64,000 nt of DNA from contig CM072336.1 of assembly GCA_036874045.1 (NCBI GenBank), forward strand, positions 21,403,501-21,467,500. Direction: 5' to 3'. Below the pieces are notes generated by a model. The model saw nothing but the letters and a program-made list of their open reading frames with translations, was not told the origin of the DNA and made no database searches. The position numbers and the translations under genes were made by a program. The stretch is from Cymodocea nodosa. Lineage: Eukaryota; Streptophyta; Magnoliopsida; Alismatales; Cymodoceaceae. Numbering within the stretch: position 1 is the first letter of the stretch; each line of letters begins with the position of its first letter. Shown here one piece after another: positions 1 through 11,743 of this stretch.

Positions 1-680
1 TTATCTCTTAGAAAATGATGTCTAACCTCTATATGCTTTGCTCTTGAATGTAATACAGGATTTTTAGAAAGATTTATTGCAGAACTACTGTCACAATAAA
101 TCTCAGTTGTATCATAAGATAATCCAAAATCTTCTAAAGTTTGCCTTATCCATAGAATCTGAGTGCAACACAGTGCAGCAACAACATATTCATCTTCTGT
201 AGTAGAAAATGCTACACAGTTTTACTTTTTACTAAACCATGACACCAAATTATTTCCCAATAATTGACATGTGCTACTGGTACTCTTTCTATCAGATTTA
301 GATCCTGCATAATCAGCATCAATATATCCTATAAGATCTATTGAACTATCCTTAGAATAATACAGTCTGAAATTTTTAGTTCCTTGTATATATCTAAATA
401 TTCTTTTAACTGCAATTAAGTATGATTCCTTAGGATTAGATTGAAATCTAGCACAAACACACATAGCAAACATAATATCAGGTCTACTAGCAGTCAAATA
501 AAGTAAAGAACCAATCATACTTCTGTATTTTCTTTGATCTATAGATTTCCCTATGTCATCAATATCTAACTTTAAAGTAGTACTCATAGGAGTTCCTCGA
601 ATCCTTATATCATTAAAATTAAATTTCTTAAGCATTTCATCTGCATATTTTTCCTGATTTAAAAATATACCTTTATCCAT
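1..680 (-). pseudogene. copia 1: C-terminal reverse transcriptase and RNase H region (partial)
   Basis: The minus-strand frame begins at 680 with MDKGIFLNQEKYADEMLKKF, the segment that follows the catalytic reverse transcriptase core in copia polyproteins. It continues through the SLLYLTASRPDIMFA block into copia RNase H (YIDADYAGSKSDRKS). A stop near 222 interrupts the frame, and RNase H resumes downstream (TTEDEY, IYCDSSSAINLSKNP, HIEVRHHFLRD) to the window edge. The catalytic YVDD core of reverse transcriptase is absent because of the deletion that joins this piece to the protease region. It cannot encode a working polymerase. Confidence 0.8.
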
Positions 681-3177
681 TTATGACACTCAGCAAATTA
701 AAACCTAGGTTTTCTACAAATAGTACATTCGAAATAACACAAGTAGGAGTTATTTGAACATTGCCCATACCTATGATTTTATCTTTGCTTTTGTTTCCAA
801 ATGTTACACTTCCTTTCATGGTATTTGTAAAATTTTGTAATAGACTTTTTTGTCCGGTCATGTGACTTGACACTCCACTGTCCAAGATCTATTTTGATGT
901 TGTTTCCTCCAACACAAATTAAGAAAAACTTTTTCTTGGTACCCAATGTTGTTGAGGACCAAGTTCATTAAACGCATATTTCTTCTTTTTGTTTAAAAAT
1001 AGTTTAACATTATCATTTATATTCTTATTAGTTGTAAGTACTATTGATTTATCATTAGCTTCATACTCACATATATCATTATTGCTTTTGCAATCATTCT
1101 TTTTGTTTTCAGATGTAGTATAATCAAGACCAAACATATTTTTATCAGATGTTAATTTATTTTGGTCATGCTTATACATTTCTGTAAGTTCATACCAAGA
1201 TTTTGTACTTGTATTAACACTTTCCATACATACAAAATCTTTTTCTACACAAGAATTTTTTCTTTTATCACATGCAGAATGAGTAATTGGTCTAATACTA
1301 GTGTATTGAATTACATGCTCAGGTTTCTGAATTTTCAGTTTACTACAATTGTCTAAAATTTTAGAAACATTAGAAACTGAATTTCCAGAACAAAAAACAA
1401 GATTTTTAGAAACATTTATAGTCATGTTAGAAGTACAATTTGACAAATCACATTGATTTATATTATTACTACATGATTCATCCCTTGAAGTACCTACTTC
1501 TACATATTTATTACCTTGTTTCATAATAAAAGGAATTTTAGTCTTAGATTTACTTGAACTGCAACTAATAAATCCTTTATTGGCTTGAGATTCAGGATAT
1601 TCAAGATAATCAAATCCTAAGTCAAATTTATAAGACACCGCAGGGGTACTAGTTTATTTGTCTAACTTAGTTTGACTTAAATTCCATTTCTCAAAGGTAG
1701 ACTTTAAATCTTGCTCTCTCAGTTTTAATTTTTCTATCTCTAATTCAAGTTCATTTATATTGTTTCTCAACATTTCATTTTTAGATTCTATCTTTAATTT
1801 TCTAGCATTTATATTCTGTATTTGTTTATGCAAGATACATTCATTAAATCTAAATTTTTGCAAATCTCTAGCATGATTTTCATTATCACATTTAAACTTT
1901 TCTAAAGTAGTAGACAGGAAACAATTTTCTTCTTCTATAATGGATGAAGATTTTCTAATATTCTTATTTTCCAGTTTACATACTTTAAGTTTTTGTAATA
2001 ATGCATGATAAACACATAATAATTCATCAAAGTTGAAATCTGAATGACTTTCAGGATCAGATATTACCTCAGACTCATCTGCCATGAAGCACACATGAGC
2101 AACGTCTTCTAACTCTTGTTCTCCTTCTGAATGTGAAGATTTTGATGCTAATTCCTCAGATTCAGACTCTTCAGACGTGTCATCCCAAGTGACCTTCAAA
2201 GCCTTTTTCTTGTAAAACATTTTCTGAGTTTTCTGAGCCGTCTTCTTCTGATTTGTCCTACTTTGCTTTTCATTTTTCCTCATAGGACAATCTGGAGAAA
2301 GATGTCCAGGTTTCTTACAGTTGTAACATACATACTTTCTAGATGAAGAATTCTTGTCATTCAATGATTTTGACGTTAAGGGTTTATTATTTTTGTTCCT
2401 TTGGTGTTTCCTAGCTTTCCATGCTTTCTTGAATTTCCTAGTCAGTAAAATCAAATTCTCATCAGAATCAGTAGATATATCAGAATTTGAATTAATTTCG
2501 AAGGCTATTTCTTTCTTCATTTTTAGTTTGTTGTGACTCAGTGATTCATTTAATTGAACTTCATAAGCTGTTAAATTTCCTATAAGTTCATTCATAGTGT
2601 AAACATTTAAATCTCGTGATTCCTCAATTGATGTTACTTTCTGAGACCATTTAAAACTTAGGGATCAGAGAATTTTCCTCACCAAATCCTTCTGATCAAA
2701 ATTCTTTCCTAAACATTTTAAAGAGTTTATGATATCAAGAAATCTGGAAAACATCTCAGAAATATTTTCGTCTTCATGCATCTTAAAGAGTTCATACTTA
2801 TGAATCAACAAGTTTATTTTTGTCTCTTTAACTTGAGAAGTACCTTCATGTGAAACTTCTAATGCATGCCACACCTCATAAGCAAATTTATATGCCGACA
2901 CTTTATTGAACTGTTCATAACTCAATGCACAGAATAAAATATTTAAGCCCTTAGCATTCAGAGTTTCATTTTCTTTTTCAGTAATTGTCCAAGTATTATA
3001 AGGAGTAGTTAACGGAGTATATGGTTTAGAAATCATGAACTACAATTTATGATCTATACTTTGAAGAAAAACAGTCATCCTATATTTCCAATATTCAAAA
3101 TGTATTCCATCAAATAAAGGAGGACGATTAAGATTTTGGCATTCATATAAAGAAAAATTACCATTTCCAGTAGCCAT
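681..3177 (-). pseudogene. copia 1: gag and protease region
   Basis: The likely gag start is ATG at 3177 (MATGNGNFSLYECQNLNRPP), just inside the PBS. A UBN2-type gag domain follows (VWHALEVSHEGTSQVKETKI), then a zinc knuckle CYNCKKPGHLSPDC near 2315-2275, a long acidic and coiled-coil segment, and the protease motif LDSGVSSHMTG near 885-850. In-frame stops lie at about 3045, 2665, 1655 and 900-920. Each looks like a simple substitution, so the frame was once continuous. The protease Asp-Ser-Gly is intact. The frame ends at FNLLSV, where copia proteins normally run on into integrase. Confidence 0.8.
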
Positions 3178-3363
3178 TTTACCTTAGATTTTTCAACCTA
3201 TTTGATTTTAAACAGTCTAAAAACTTTAAAACAACTTGAGACTTAAATCAAGAAAGTTAAACGTATGCCCAGATATTAATTTCTATTTAAAAAAAAGGAA
3301 GGTAGAATAAGCAATGATATTAAATAAGTTGGTATCGATTTTATATCAAAGATTATTAACAAA

Positions 3364-3375
3364 GCTCTGATACCA
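3364..3375 (-). other. copia 1 primer binding site
   Basis: The minus strand reads TGGTATCAGAGC, the standard plant copia site complementary to the 3' end of initiator tRNA-Met. It fixes the orientation of the element and places the 5' LTR at higher coordinates. Confidence 0.85.
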
Positions 3376-3684
3376 CTTATAGGATCGTATGGCTACACAA
3401 GAGGGGGGTGAATTGTGTATCTTTAATATTTTCTGAAATATAACTGAAACTTTAAAACTCAAAAACAAGTCGAAACATTGTTTTCATAAAATCATTTTTA
3501 TTCAATGTTTCAATTACAATGTACAATTCAATTCTCCTCAGAAATTGTAGATGCAATTATATTTCGATACCATGTATCATCTAAACAATTTCATAACTAC
3601 AAACAGAGAAAACTAATTTGCGGAATTTAAAACTTTTCTTCCTGTTTGAGATCTTTCTTCTTCTTCTTTTTCTTCTTCAGCAAT

Positions 3685-3925
3685 TCTTCAGTGATGAATA
3701 TATTGTCTTTTCATGCTTCACCGAATTTGCTTTCTTCTGATACTTCAAATCTTCAGTGACGAAAATCTTACCTTTTTATGCTTCACTGAACTTTTTTCCA
3801 CTTGAGAGATTTTTCCCAAAGAGGTGTTTTTGATCCCTGAAAAAGATTTTTTCTTTTGGTGTGCAGGGATGGTTTGATCCTTGAAAAGATTTTTCGTTTT
3901 GTGTGCAAGGATAAATTGATCAACG
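3685..3925. repeat. two short tandem duplications inside the copia 1 LTR
   Basis: A block beginning CTTCAGTGATGAA and ending GCTTCACCGAA (from about 3685) recurs as CTTCAGTGACGAA to GCTTCACTGAA (from about 3750). A second block of about 42 bp, from TGAAAAAGATTTTTTC to GGTTTGAT (about 3837-3880), recurs imperfectly as TGAAAAGATTTTTCG to AAATTGAT (about 3881-3922). Confidence 0.6.
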
Positions 3926-4200
3926 AGAATTATATGCCTTTTATATTGTATCTTCATTTCATGCATATCATTCACGTTTAACCACTACCAGTTTTCCACT
4001 TCTCCACGTCTTTTCTTTTTCCTTCATCGAAACACACATGTTCTAACCCACGTTTATATTTTGAATTTCTTTTAATCATCAGTCTTGGATCTCTGAAAAA
4101 TTTCCTGAAAATAAACTTTCTCGTCCAAAAATTTTTCATCAATATAATAAGAAGTCGTTACTTTAATGTTAACTAAATGAGTAACACAAGTATATATATA

Positions 4201-4770
4201 TAACTTAACGTTTCTAACTTAACGAGTTCACCATGTGCTATTTCACGTGACAAGTACTGTAGCTAACTCAACGAACTAAGTCTGTGGTGTTATGCTATCT
4301 CAATGAACCATCTCCGTTGTGTCATGATAACTCAACGAACCAATAATAAACAAATGTTTTTATAATAAGAATTTTACCACGTGCAAAAATAACAACTTAA
4401 GTTTATAACGCTAACCTAACGCATTGCCTTAGTGTTCAATATAGCAACTCAACGCGTTTAGTTATGTTAACTTAACGAGTTAAACATGTGCACCTCACGT
4501 GATACAATACAACATTCGTAACTTATAATTTCACCACGTGTATAACACTAACTTAACGAGTTCGTCTCTTCTTTTACTCACTAACTTAACGAGTTATCAC
4601 ATGACCTATTTTAACCTTTAAGCCTCTAACTTAACGAGTTCTCACGTGACCTCTATACAAACAAAACTCTAACTTAACGAGTTGTCTAAACGTGCACTGT
4701 TCATGATACAGAAGATATAACATTAAAACATATCATGCTTTTCAATAAAAACACACGTTAACTTAACGTT
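4201..4770. repeat. dispersed 14-bp motif TAACTTAACGAGTT (six exact copies) with CACGTG boxes
   Basis: Exact copies of TAACTTAACGAGTT start at 4215, 4468, 4549, 4582, 4627 and 4670. Degenerate relatives (TAACTTAACG, TAACTCAACGAAC, CAACTCAACGCGTT) occur at about 4201, 4265, 4327, 4445 and 4758. CACGTG or CACGTGA/CATGTG elements lie between them (for example near 4243, 4378, 4496, 4535 and 4643). Spacing is irregular, so this is a cluster of motif copies and not a head-to-tail satellite. CACGTG is the plant G-box core; regulatory function is inferred. Confidence 0.75.
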
Positions 4771-5138
4771 TAGCTAAATGAGAAATTAATGCAACGAAAC
4801 GACTAGTTATTAACTTCATATCCAATACAGACAAGTATTTATATCAATAAGCTTTTTCTGTATTAATTGATGATTTTAATTTCTTTTCACAAGCAATAGT
4901 AATTGAGGAAATATGATTATTTTCATTCAGCACACATCATCAAAACAAAAATACTCAACACCCTTTAAAGTGACTATGACCTTCTCTTTAACCCAACAAA
5001 AGTCTCATTTGCTCGAACTCGCAACCTTCTCTTCAAATCCTATAGTGGAAAACTTCAATATAAACATTCATAGTCAAAATTAATATCGAGTGAATATTTG
5101 GAGTTGTAAAACATCATTTTGCTATTTTAAGAGGGCAC

Positions 5139-5410
5139 ATGTTGTATCTATTTAAAACACAAGTTAAGATTATCATTATTTATTTATTACTTCATAACTT
5201 TATATGTAAAGTTGATAGAACAAATTTATTAGAATATCTAGAAGATGAGTTAGCTAAATTTGATGTTGAAAATGAAAATATTAGAGTTGTAGAAGAAAAA
5301 CATTTACAAATGGATAGTAGTTTAGAAATGACACAAGAATGAAAGAAAGAAACAATAGATGAAATGCGTGATGACATTAAGACAACTACGTGAAAGGAAC
5401 ATTAGTTTCA
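5139..5410 (+). pseudogene. orphan 3' end of a PIF/Harbinger transposase
   Basis: The frame from 5139 reads IIIIYLLLHNFICKVDRTN, matching the C-terminal LLHNFI region of Harbinger (DDE_Tnp_4) transposases. It continues to MTQE, a stop, then KKETIDEMRDDI. The relic at 55.7-58.4 kb has the same order of blocks in its 3' end (FLLYNFICQVDSN, then SQEEKKKITDIM), so the two belong to one family. No upstream transposase sequence is visible here. The fragment sits just outside the copia 1 LTR, which may have separated it from the rest of the element. Confidence 0.65.
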
Positions 5411-6120
5411 ATTCATTTCAAATGTAATGCTTTATGTTATGTCATGTTCAACAAGATATTTGAAGTTTTCATTTTGAGCATTGATATTTATGTTGAGAAC
5501 TTTATTTCATTATAAAGTATTATTTATGTTATTATTAATTAATAAATAAGTACAATTAATAATAACAATAAATAGAATAAATAAAAAAACTAAAAAAAAT
5601 TATTATAAAGTGAAGAAAATTTAGTAAATAAAAAGTAAATAACTAATAATTATTTAAGTATTTTAATTAAAAATAAAAATAATCTAATTTTGAATATTCT
5701 GTTAGGCATAAATGCTTCTTAGAATTTTAACTTTCCATTGTATGCACAAGTACTTCAATTTTTTCTAAAATTCAAGATTTTTTATTTTTGATCATTTTGA
5801 ATTTTCTATTTCTTTTGTTTCTAAACTTTCCAACATGCATCAATAGGCTCTTACGTTTGGACATGAGAAAAAACCATGTCTGGATAAGTTAGAGTTAAAA
5901 GCTATCATATTGCTTCAACTCTCGTTTAGGGTTAGATGTGTTTTCTTTTCCAAAGTTACTACTTTTAACTACTGGATTAGAACCAAGAATAATGTCAAAC
6001 AAATATAACCATAATTCACATTTTCAATGAATTTTAAAGGCACATGGAAATACTTATTTTCTCTCTCCACCTTCCAATGGCTGCAAATTAAGTTGATTAA
6101 TGCAATAATTTTATAAAGAA

Positions 6121-6392
6121 TTTTGTTACAAACGTTAGGCAAGATTAATAAACATAATTTAGTTAATTGATGGTACACATTTCCAATAAAAAAGAAATAT
6201 ATCAATCAACATTTGATACTTGTCATCCAGATCTAAAGAAACACTTAGTTCGCAAGACTTGAATAATTTTATATTTGCTTTAAGTATTACAAATTACCTC
6301 CCATTCTAGACGTCTAAACCATTAATTTCTTAAATTTAACCTATGTGCTACGTAGGCTTTCATTGAGATTCAACAAGCAGAACGTGTTCAAC
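6121..6392. repeat. direct duplication, copy A
   Basis: Matches 7882-8170 in the same orientation over its full length, starting TTTTGTTACAAAC and ending GAGATTCAACAAG plus about ten bases. Differences are scattered substitutions and small indels (roughly 85-90 percent identity by eye). Confidence 0.8.
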
Positions 6393-7881
6393 GAAAAAGT
6401 TAAGTTAAATGATAATATTTTGGAATGCTTAATATGCATTAAAGATTGAGAACTTAATTCAATTTTACTTTCAATAATAATAAGAAATTTTATAAGAAGA
6501 ATTTGACAATTTATATATTTGAATGTAAATTAAATGTAAAAATATTTGAAAAAATATGTACTTGTGATAATGTATTTTTAATTTTATTTCATTAAATAAA
6601 ATAATTTATTTTAACTTTGTGTTTTAATATTTAAATGTTTCTCTTTTCTATAGTTTAATGCTTAAAATAATTTATCTAAAAAATTATTTTAAAAAAATTA
6701 ATGTCTGGAATAACTTATTCAACTAAAAAATAAAAAAATATGCCAACCCATTATTTTTTTAAAAAAATTGAAAAAACAAAACTTTTGTCCGGTGAGCATC
6801 GAACGAAATGTTCGGTGTTCTCCAGACAAAACGTCCCGTGGGCCGACTTGGTTATGAGATTTTTCATTTTTGTGGGTCGGCCCGGCCCACTAACATGTTT
6901 ACTTTTGCGGAGTCTTGGGTGTTTAGTCTCTTCTATTTATATATTTTTTCCAGTTGAGCTGTCGTCCCTTAAATACAATGAGAATATTTTGCTAATAAAA
7001 AAAGGTATTTCAAATACACATGAAGAAGATGTTAGATTTCTTATACATTTGAATTATTCAATCTTTTGATTATCCTTAATCGGTAATAGTTTCTAAACTT
7101 TTATAAGAAGTATTTTAAGGTTAAATGTTAAGTGTAAGCTTAAACATGTAAATGCAAAAGAGACAAAAAAGAAGAAGAATTTAAACAATTCACGTGAGAT
7201 GAGGTAAGGTAAGAAGAAAAAGAAAAGATGAGGAACAGAGAGAATGCCGTGAAGTAATTTCCTATTCAAGTGGCAGTTTGATGAGAAATGTTCTAAATGT
7301 AACAATGTCTCTTAAATATGATTTGTGTGCAATTTAATTAAGCAAGCAAGCTAGGCAATGCAAGATTAAAGTGCATGTACAAATCCAACTACTATGTTTT
7401 TTTTACCATAAAATCTTATGAATAGGTATCCTTATGTCTCTTATATGAATATAAACTGTATTTGTTTCAGCTTCAAAGTATAACAACTCTAGTCAAGAAT
7501 GACATTATAGTTGTGTCTGATTTTTGACAACTTGAATGAAAAAGAACAAAAGCTTAGTAATGATGTTCGTTTGTTAGAACAATAATATATGCATAATAAT
7601 AAATAAGTTCAATCGGATTAAACTTATTTATAATTATTTATTATTAATAATTATAATTATATGTAATTATTATTATACATTAATGCATACTAATATATAC
7701 ATATTAATATATATGTGAGGATAAAGCAATTTTTGGGTTTGAGCATAGGAACAAATCATGTCAAAACAAGAAAAGAAAATAACTTTTAGATATAAGACCT
7801 GTTATACTAATTCAACTCTATATTTAGGATGAGATTTGTTTTTTTTTTTTCAAAATTACTATTCTTAACATCTATCAAGTA

Positions 7882-8170
7882 TTTTGTTACAAACATTAGG
7901 CTAGATTAATAAACATAATTTAGTTATTTGATGGTATACTTTTCCAATAAAAAAAAGAAGTATATCAGTCAACATTTAATACCTGTCATCCAGTCTAAAG
8001 AAACACTTATTTCACAAGTCTTGAATTATATATCTAAAGAATAATTTTCTATTTGCTTTAAGTATTACAAAATTGCCTCCCATTCCAGATGTCTAAACCA
8101 TTAATTCCTCAAATTCAACCTATGAGCTACGTAGGTTTCCATTGAGATTCAACAAGTAGTACGTATTCAA
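7882..8170. repeat. direct duplication, copy B
   Basis: Second copy of 6121-6392, about 1.5 kb downstream. It includes a small insertion (TATATCTAAAGAATA) absent from copy A. It has no coding content and no recognisable LTR termini. Confidence 0.8.
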
Positions 8171-9119
8171 AGTGTCTACCAAGGGATATTCTGGGCAATC
8201 CAAATTAATTGTATTTCTTTGGCAGTTTCCTCCCTGCTAATGATGAATCAAAATACCAAACAATCAAATGATGTTTCTTTAATTCCAAAGGTCACCATGA
8301 CATGGAGGGAACCAAGAATGTTCCAAAGCATACACATCCTGTCATGATTAATGTTTATCTAGAAACAATATTTTCGCTCCAATTTTAGTTGCAAAGGTAA
8401 GCGTCCTCATGATTGAATGTAAAAAAAATGGAACGACAACCATGAGGGAACGGTTATGCATGGGAAGGCGTAGATCTAAGGTTTATAGACAATGGCACCT
8501 TCATTGGATAAGTTGCAAGTTATTCTTGGTTGAAAAATAAGGTTTTCTCTATCTATATAGCATAGCAAAGTAACTCTATATATAATTGATCAACACACTT
8601 CTGTATCCGACAAACTCTTAACTAAGAAGCATTGGACTTTTTAAATATCCTGCTGGTGATAAAGTAGTAGTCTCGTTTATGAGACAATGGAATCAACACA
8701 AACTTGGCAATGTCCATGGAGCTGTACCATAGTAGATTATGCTACCCTTCGTTTCAAATCAATTTCAAAAGAGAATTATCTTTTACTAATCAATACAATA
8801 GACCAAATTCTTGTAATATAAATTGGAGTAAGGGAAAGAGGATTTGACGGCCATGAACAAGACTTCATGATCGTTTAAGTAGATTCTTATAGTACAAACA
8901 TTTGCTTGTTTAATTGTGTATTTATTTTTTATTTTTTTCAAATATCCGTTTATTTATTTATGACAATAATCAATGAAACTCCTAATTTTCTTTATAGCTT
9001 CAAGAGTAGATGTGCTGCATTTTTTTTTTCTTTGATGACATAAATATAGCAGATTTCTAGTTTTGTCGTTGAAAGTGTTTACTTCATGGTGAAATTAATA
9101 TCTGAATAGAAATGTATAG

Positions 9120-11743
9120 ATAAAGTTCTGAGCAAGCTTTGTAGTAATTCAAAAGAACTCAAGAATGTTCTCAAATTATAGAACTCAGAAGCCCAGAATG
9201 AATCCAAATCTCTTGAAAATATAGCTTAGCTACATCAACTACCATAATGGTCTTCTTGCATGGAATCAATATCACCATCTTTGAAAAATGGTCGACCACC
9301 ACAAATAGATAGTCACGGCCCTGCTTGATTCGAGGTAAACCTCTTACGAAGTCTATAGATACACTTTCCCATGGTCGAGTAGGTGTAGGTAGGGGATGAT
9401 ACAACCCCACCTTCCGATTGCCAAGCTTAATTCTGCTACATACCGAGCAACCTCCCACCTCATGTCCTAATGCAGCAGCCTCCTCGTCGAAAGGTTGTTG
9501 TAGACATGGCAATGCCAACGAGAATAGGGTGCTGTAGAATTTTTCTCCTTCAAGGTTTCAAACGCCTCTTGACTCTGCACACTCCACGAGAATTTGTTGC
9601 GTGAGCCCATGCAAAGGTGCAACAATAACTGAAAAATGGCGAATGAACTTTTCTAAGTGTTAGCATGCTTCAAGAAAACTTCTTACTTCTGTGACCGTCT
9701 TCCGTGCCGGCCAATCTCGTATGACTTTGATTTTAGCCGGATCGACTTGGATTTCGCCTTCTCCAACAATAAAGCCCAAATAAAGAAGTTTGGACTTCCC
9801 CCGTTCACGTTTCTTCCTATTGACGGGAAGTTGGCGCTCTTGCAAAATCGCCATTACTTGCTTGACATGTTGCTCGCGCCTCTCCGTGGATTCATTGTAA
9901 ATTAGCATATCATCTAGATATACCAAGACAAAATGATCCAAAAAAGGCCACAATAAATTGTCCATGAGCTGCATGACCATGGTAAGTGTATTACATAATC
10001 TAAACGGCATCACTCTCTATTGGTATAATCCTTATACTATATCTTGAATGCTGTCTTTCCACGTGTCCTCTTCTTTCATTCTCACCTGATGATATTCACT
10101 CTTCAAATCAAGCTTTGTGAACGCCTGAGCCGGCTTCAATTGATTGAGTAAATCGTCTATCCAAGGCAATGGATAGCGATTCTTCGTTGTAATTTTGTTG
10201 AACGCCCTGTAGTCAATGCAAAGCCTCCACCTCCCATCCTTCTTTAGGATGAGAATGATCAGAGAAGAACAAGGTGAACTACTGGGCCGCAACACTTCCT
10301 TGTCCAACAACTCCTAAGTTTGGCAGTTGATCTCCTCGTTCTCTAGCACGGAATATCGATACACGCGAAAATTAGGCAACACGACCTCGGTATGGAGCGG
10401 AATTCCATGATCTACTGCGCGTAATGGAGGCAGTCCGGTAGGCTCCTCGAACAACTCTGAGTATTCTTCAGTGATCCTCGTCAACTCCCATGGAATGATC
10501 TCCCGGGCACCACCGCTCCACACCCCCACGTGGTCCCCCCCTCCCAACTTCCCTGAGCATCACCATGAAAGAGGAGGGTGCCATGTGAAGGGCTTGTTTA
10601 ACTTGTTTTTTCTAATCGCCTTCCGATGCACCACATAGGCCTTGCCATCTTTCTCCAATTCGTATAGTCGTGCCCTCCGAAAGTATCTCCCATCTCGCAG
10701 CCACAAATACGGGCTACGAAGCACAACTTGGCATACATCCAGGGGCACGACGTCGTAAGCGACCTCGTCGACGTACCGAGCGGTGATAGCGAACTTGACC
10801 TTATACTGCTGCGTTACTAGTTGCCCAACGCCTTTAATAATCCAACCCAAGGGGTATGCGGTATGGGTCAGGGTGGGGGGTCGTTTGGAGTCCGTACCAT
10901 TTCACCAACTCTTCGGACACCAAGTTCTTTTGGCTGCCCGGATCGATGATGGCATCTACCACGTCCTGCTTCACTTAAATTTGGAAGGTGAACAACCCCT
11001 CTCCTTTATCTGTTGTTTGTTCTTCTTGTGGTGAAGAGTCCAGCAGTCCGCTTTGAATTGCCCCTTTTTCTTCCAATGGTGGCATATCTTCTCCGTCCTC
11101 CCCTCGTTTGATGCCACTGTTGCCGAAGCACATACCACTTGGTCCAACGTTGACGAAGATACCCCATGAGTTAGAATTCTTCTTGCAGACGTCGCTTGAA
11201 TTCTTCCCAAGATATCACCGCCGTTCCACATAGCCATTCCACCATGCGAGTGCATGTCGCGTTAGCTTCAATCCCGCAAACGATACCTTATCATTGTCGT
11301 GGTATCGGTTGTGGGAAAAACTCGGGTAAGTCACATGTCCAACCGATCCGCGTCAATGCCACCATCAAACTCGGGTAAGTCAATTTGCGCCTCCGCCCGA
11401 AATGGATGAATGCGTCCCCCACGTTGGGGTCTTCCATCTGACGTTCTTCATGATCCTCCGACTGTCGCTTCATCGAAGGCATCTCTTCTTCTTACTCCAG
11501 CTGATCCAATCTTGCTGTCACATCCTCCAACATGGTACGTACATCACTCGTGAAGGCACTAAGTGGCCCCATAGAACGAGGCCTCCAAGGGGTTGTCACC
11601 TGATGGCCCTCCTTTAGGTGCCACCATGCTCGCTGCCACTGCCGATGTTATTCGAAATACTTCCAACTGAACGAAAGGTTCTCCACCTCTTCTCCTTGTG
11701 GACGTTGTTCCCACCGTGCACCACGATCATCGCGCTTTGATAC
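9120..11743 (-). pseudogene. Ty3/gypsy polyprotein 1 (gag to integrase), degenerate
   Basis: Minus-strand order, high to low: gag remnants (11743-11260), a broken zinc knuckle CHHWKKKGQFKADCW (about 11090-11045), an aspartic protease region with frameshifts (about 10970-10560), and reverse transcriptase in pieces. The RT pieces include RWRLCIDYRAFNKIT and PLPWIDDLLNQL at 10310-10032, then FVLVYLDDMLIYNES and LGFIVGEGEIQVDPAKI at 10013-9660. Integrase follows (CSVCSRIKLGNRKVG, SIDFVRGLPRIKQGRDYL) at 9518-9171. The reverse transcriptase YLDD is intact, but stops and frameshifts break the frame. In the zinc knuckle the second Cys is Trp and the His is Gln. The RNase H domain is missing. The integrase core is cut off at about 9120 and no 3' LTR follows. 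Confidence 0.8.

Larger units (their letters stand above)
1..4998 (-). mobile_element. Ty1/copia retrotransposon 1 (SIRE/Maximus-like), 5' LTR to RNase H, cut by window edge
   Basis: Reading on the minus strand from high to low coordinates: a long 5' LTR (about 4998 to 3377), a tRNA-Met primer binding site (3375-3364), gag, the protease region and then RNase H, which runs off the window at base 1. The 3' LTR is not in view. Integrase and most of the reverse transcriptase are missing through one internal deletion near 680. Gag and protease frames carry only a few stops, so this copy looks younger than the other copia elements here. The LTR ends next to the PBS with a C-run/CTCTTGTG block of the kind seen in SIRE-type LTRs. 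The outer LTR end is inferred from a TGTTGGG start on the minus strand at 4998. Confidence 0.75.
3377..4998 (-). repeat. copia 1 5' LTR (boundaries inferred)
   Basis: A non-coding segment of about 1.6 kb between the PBS and a minus-strand TGTTGGG start near 4998. The second LTR is outside the window, so the ends cannot be confirmed by comparison. It contains internal tandem duplications at 3685-3793 and 3837-3925, and a cluster of a 14-bp motif with CACGTG elements at 4201-4770. The 76-codon minus-strand frame at 3745-3975 spans the duplications and is not a gene. Confidence 0.6.
5411..9120. other. AT-rich intergenic DNA without a supported gene
   Basis: Short frames such as 6740-7069 (+) and 7093-7305 (-) have no recognisable domain and are probably chance. 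The only structure I see is a direct duplication (6121-6392 and 7882-8170). A short GC-richer patch lies at about 6780-6900. Confidence 0.6.

Noticed and set aside
4201-4770. CRISPR-like array, because of short repeats with spacers
   Set aside because: Repeat copies are 14 bp, spacing ranges from about 19 to 239 bp, and the context is a plant LTR.
6740-7069. 109-codon plus-strand frame
   Set aside because: No recognisable domain, no splice context, and it spans low-complexity AT-rich sequence.
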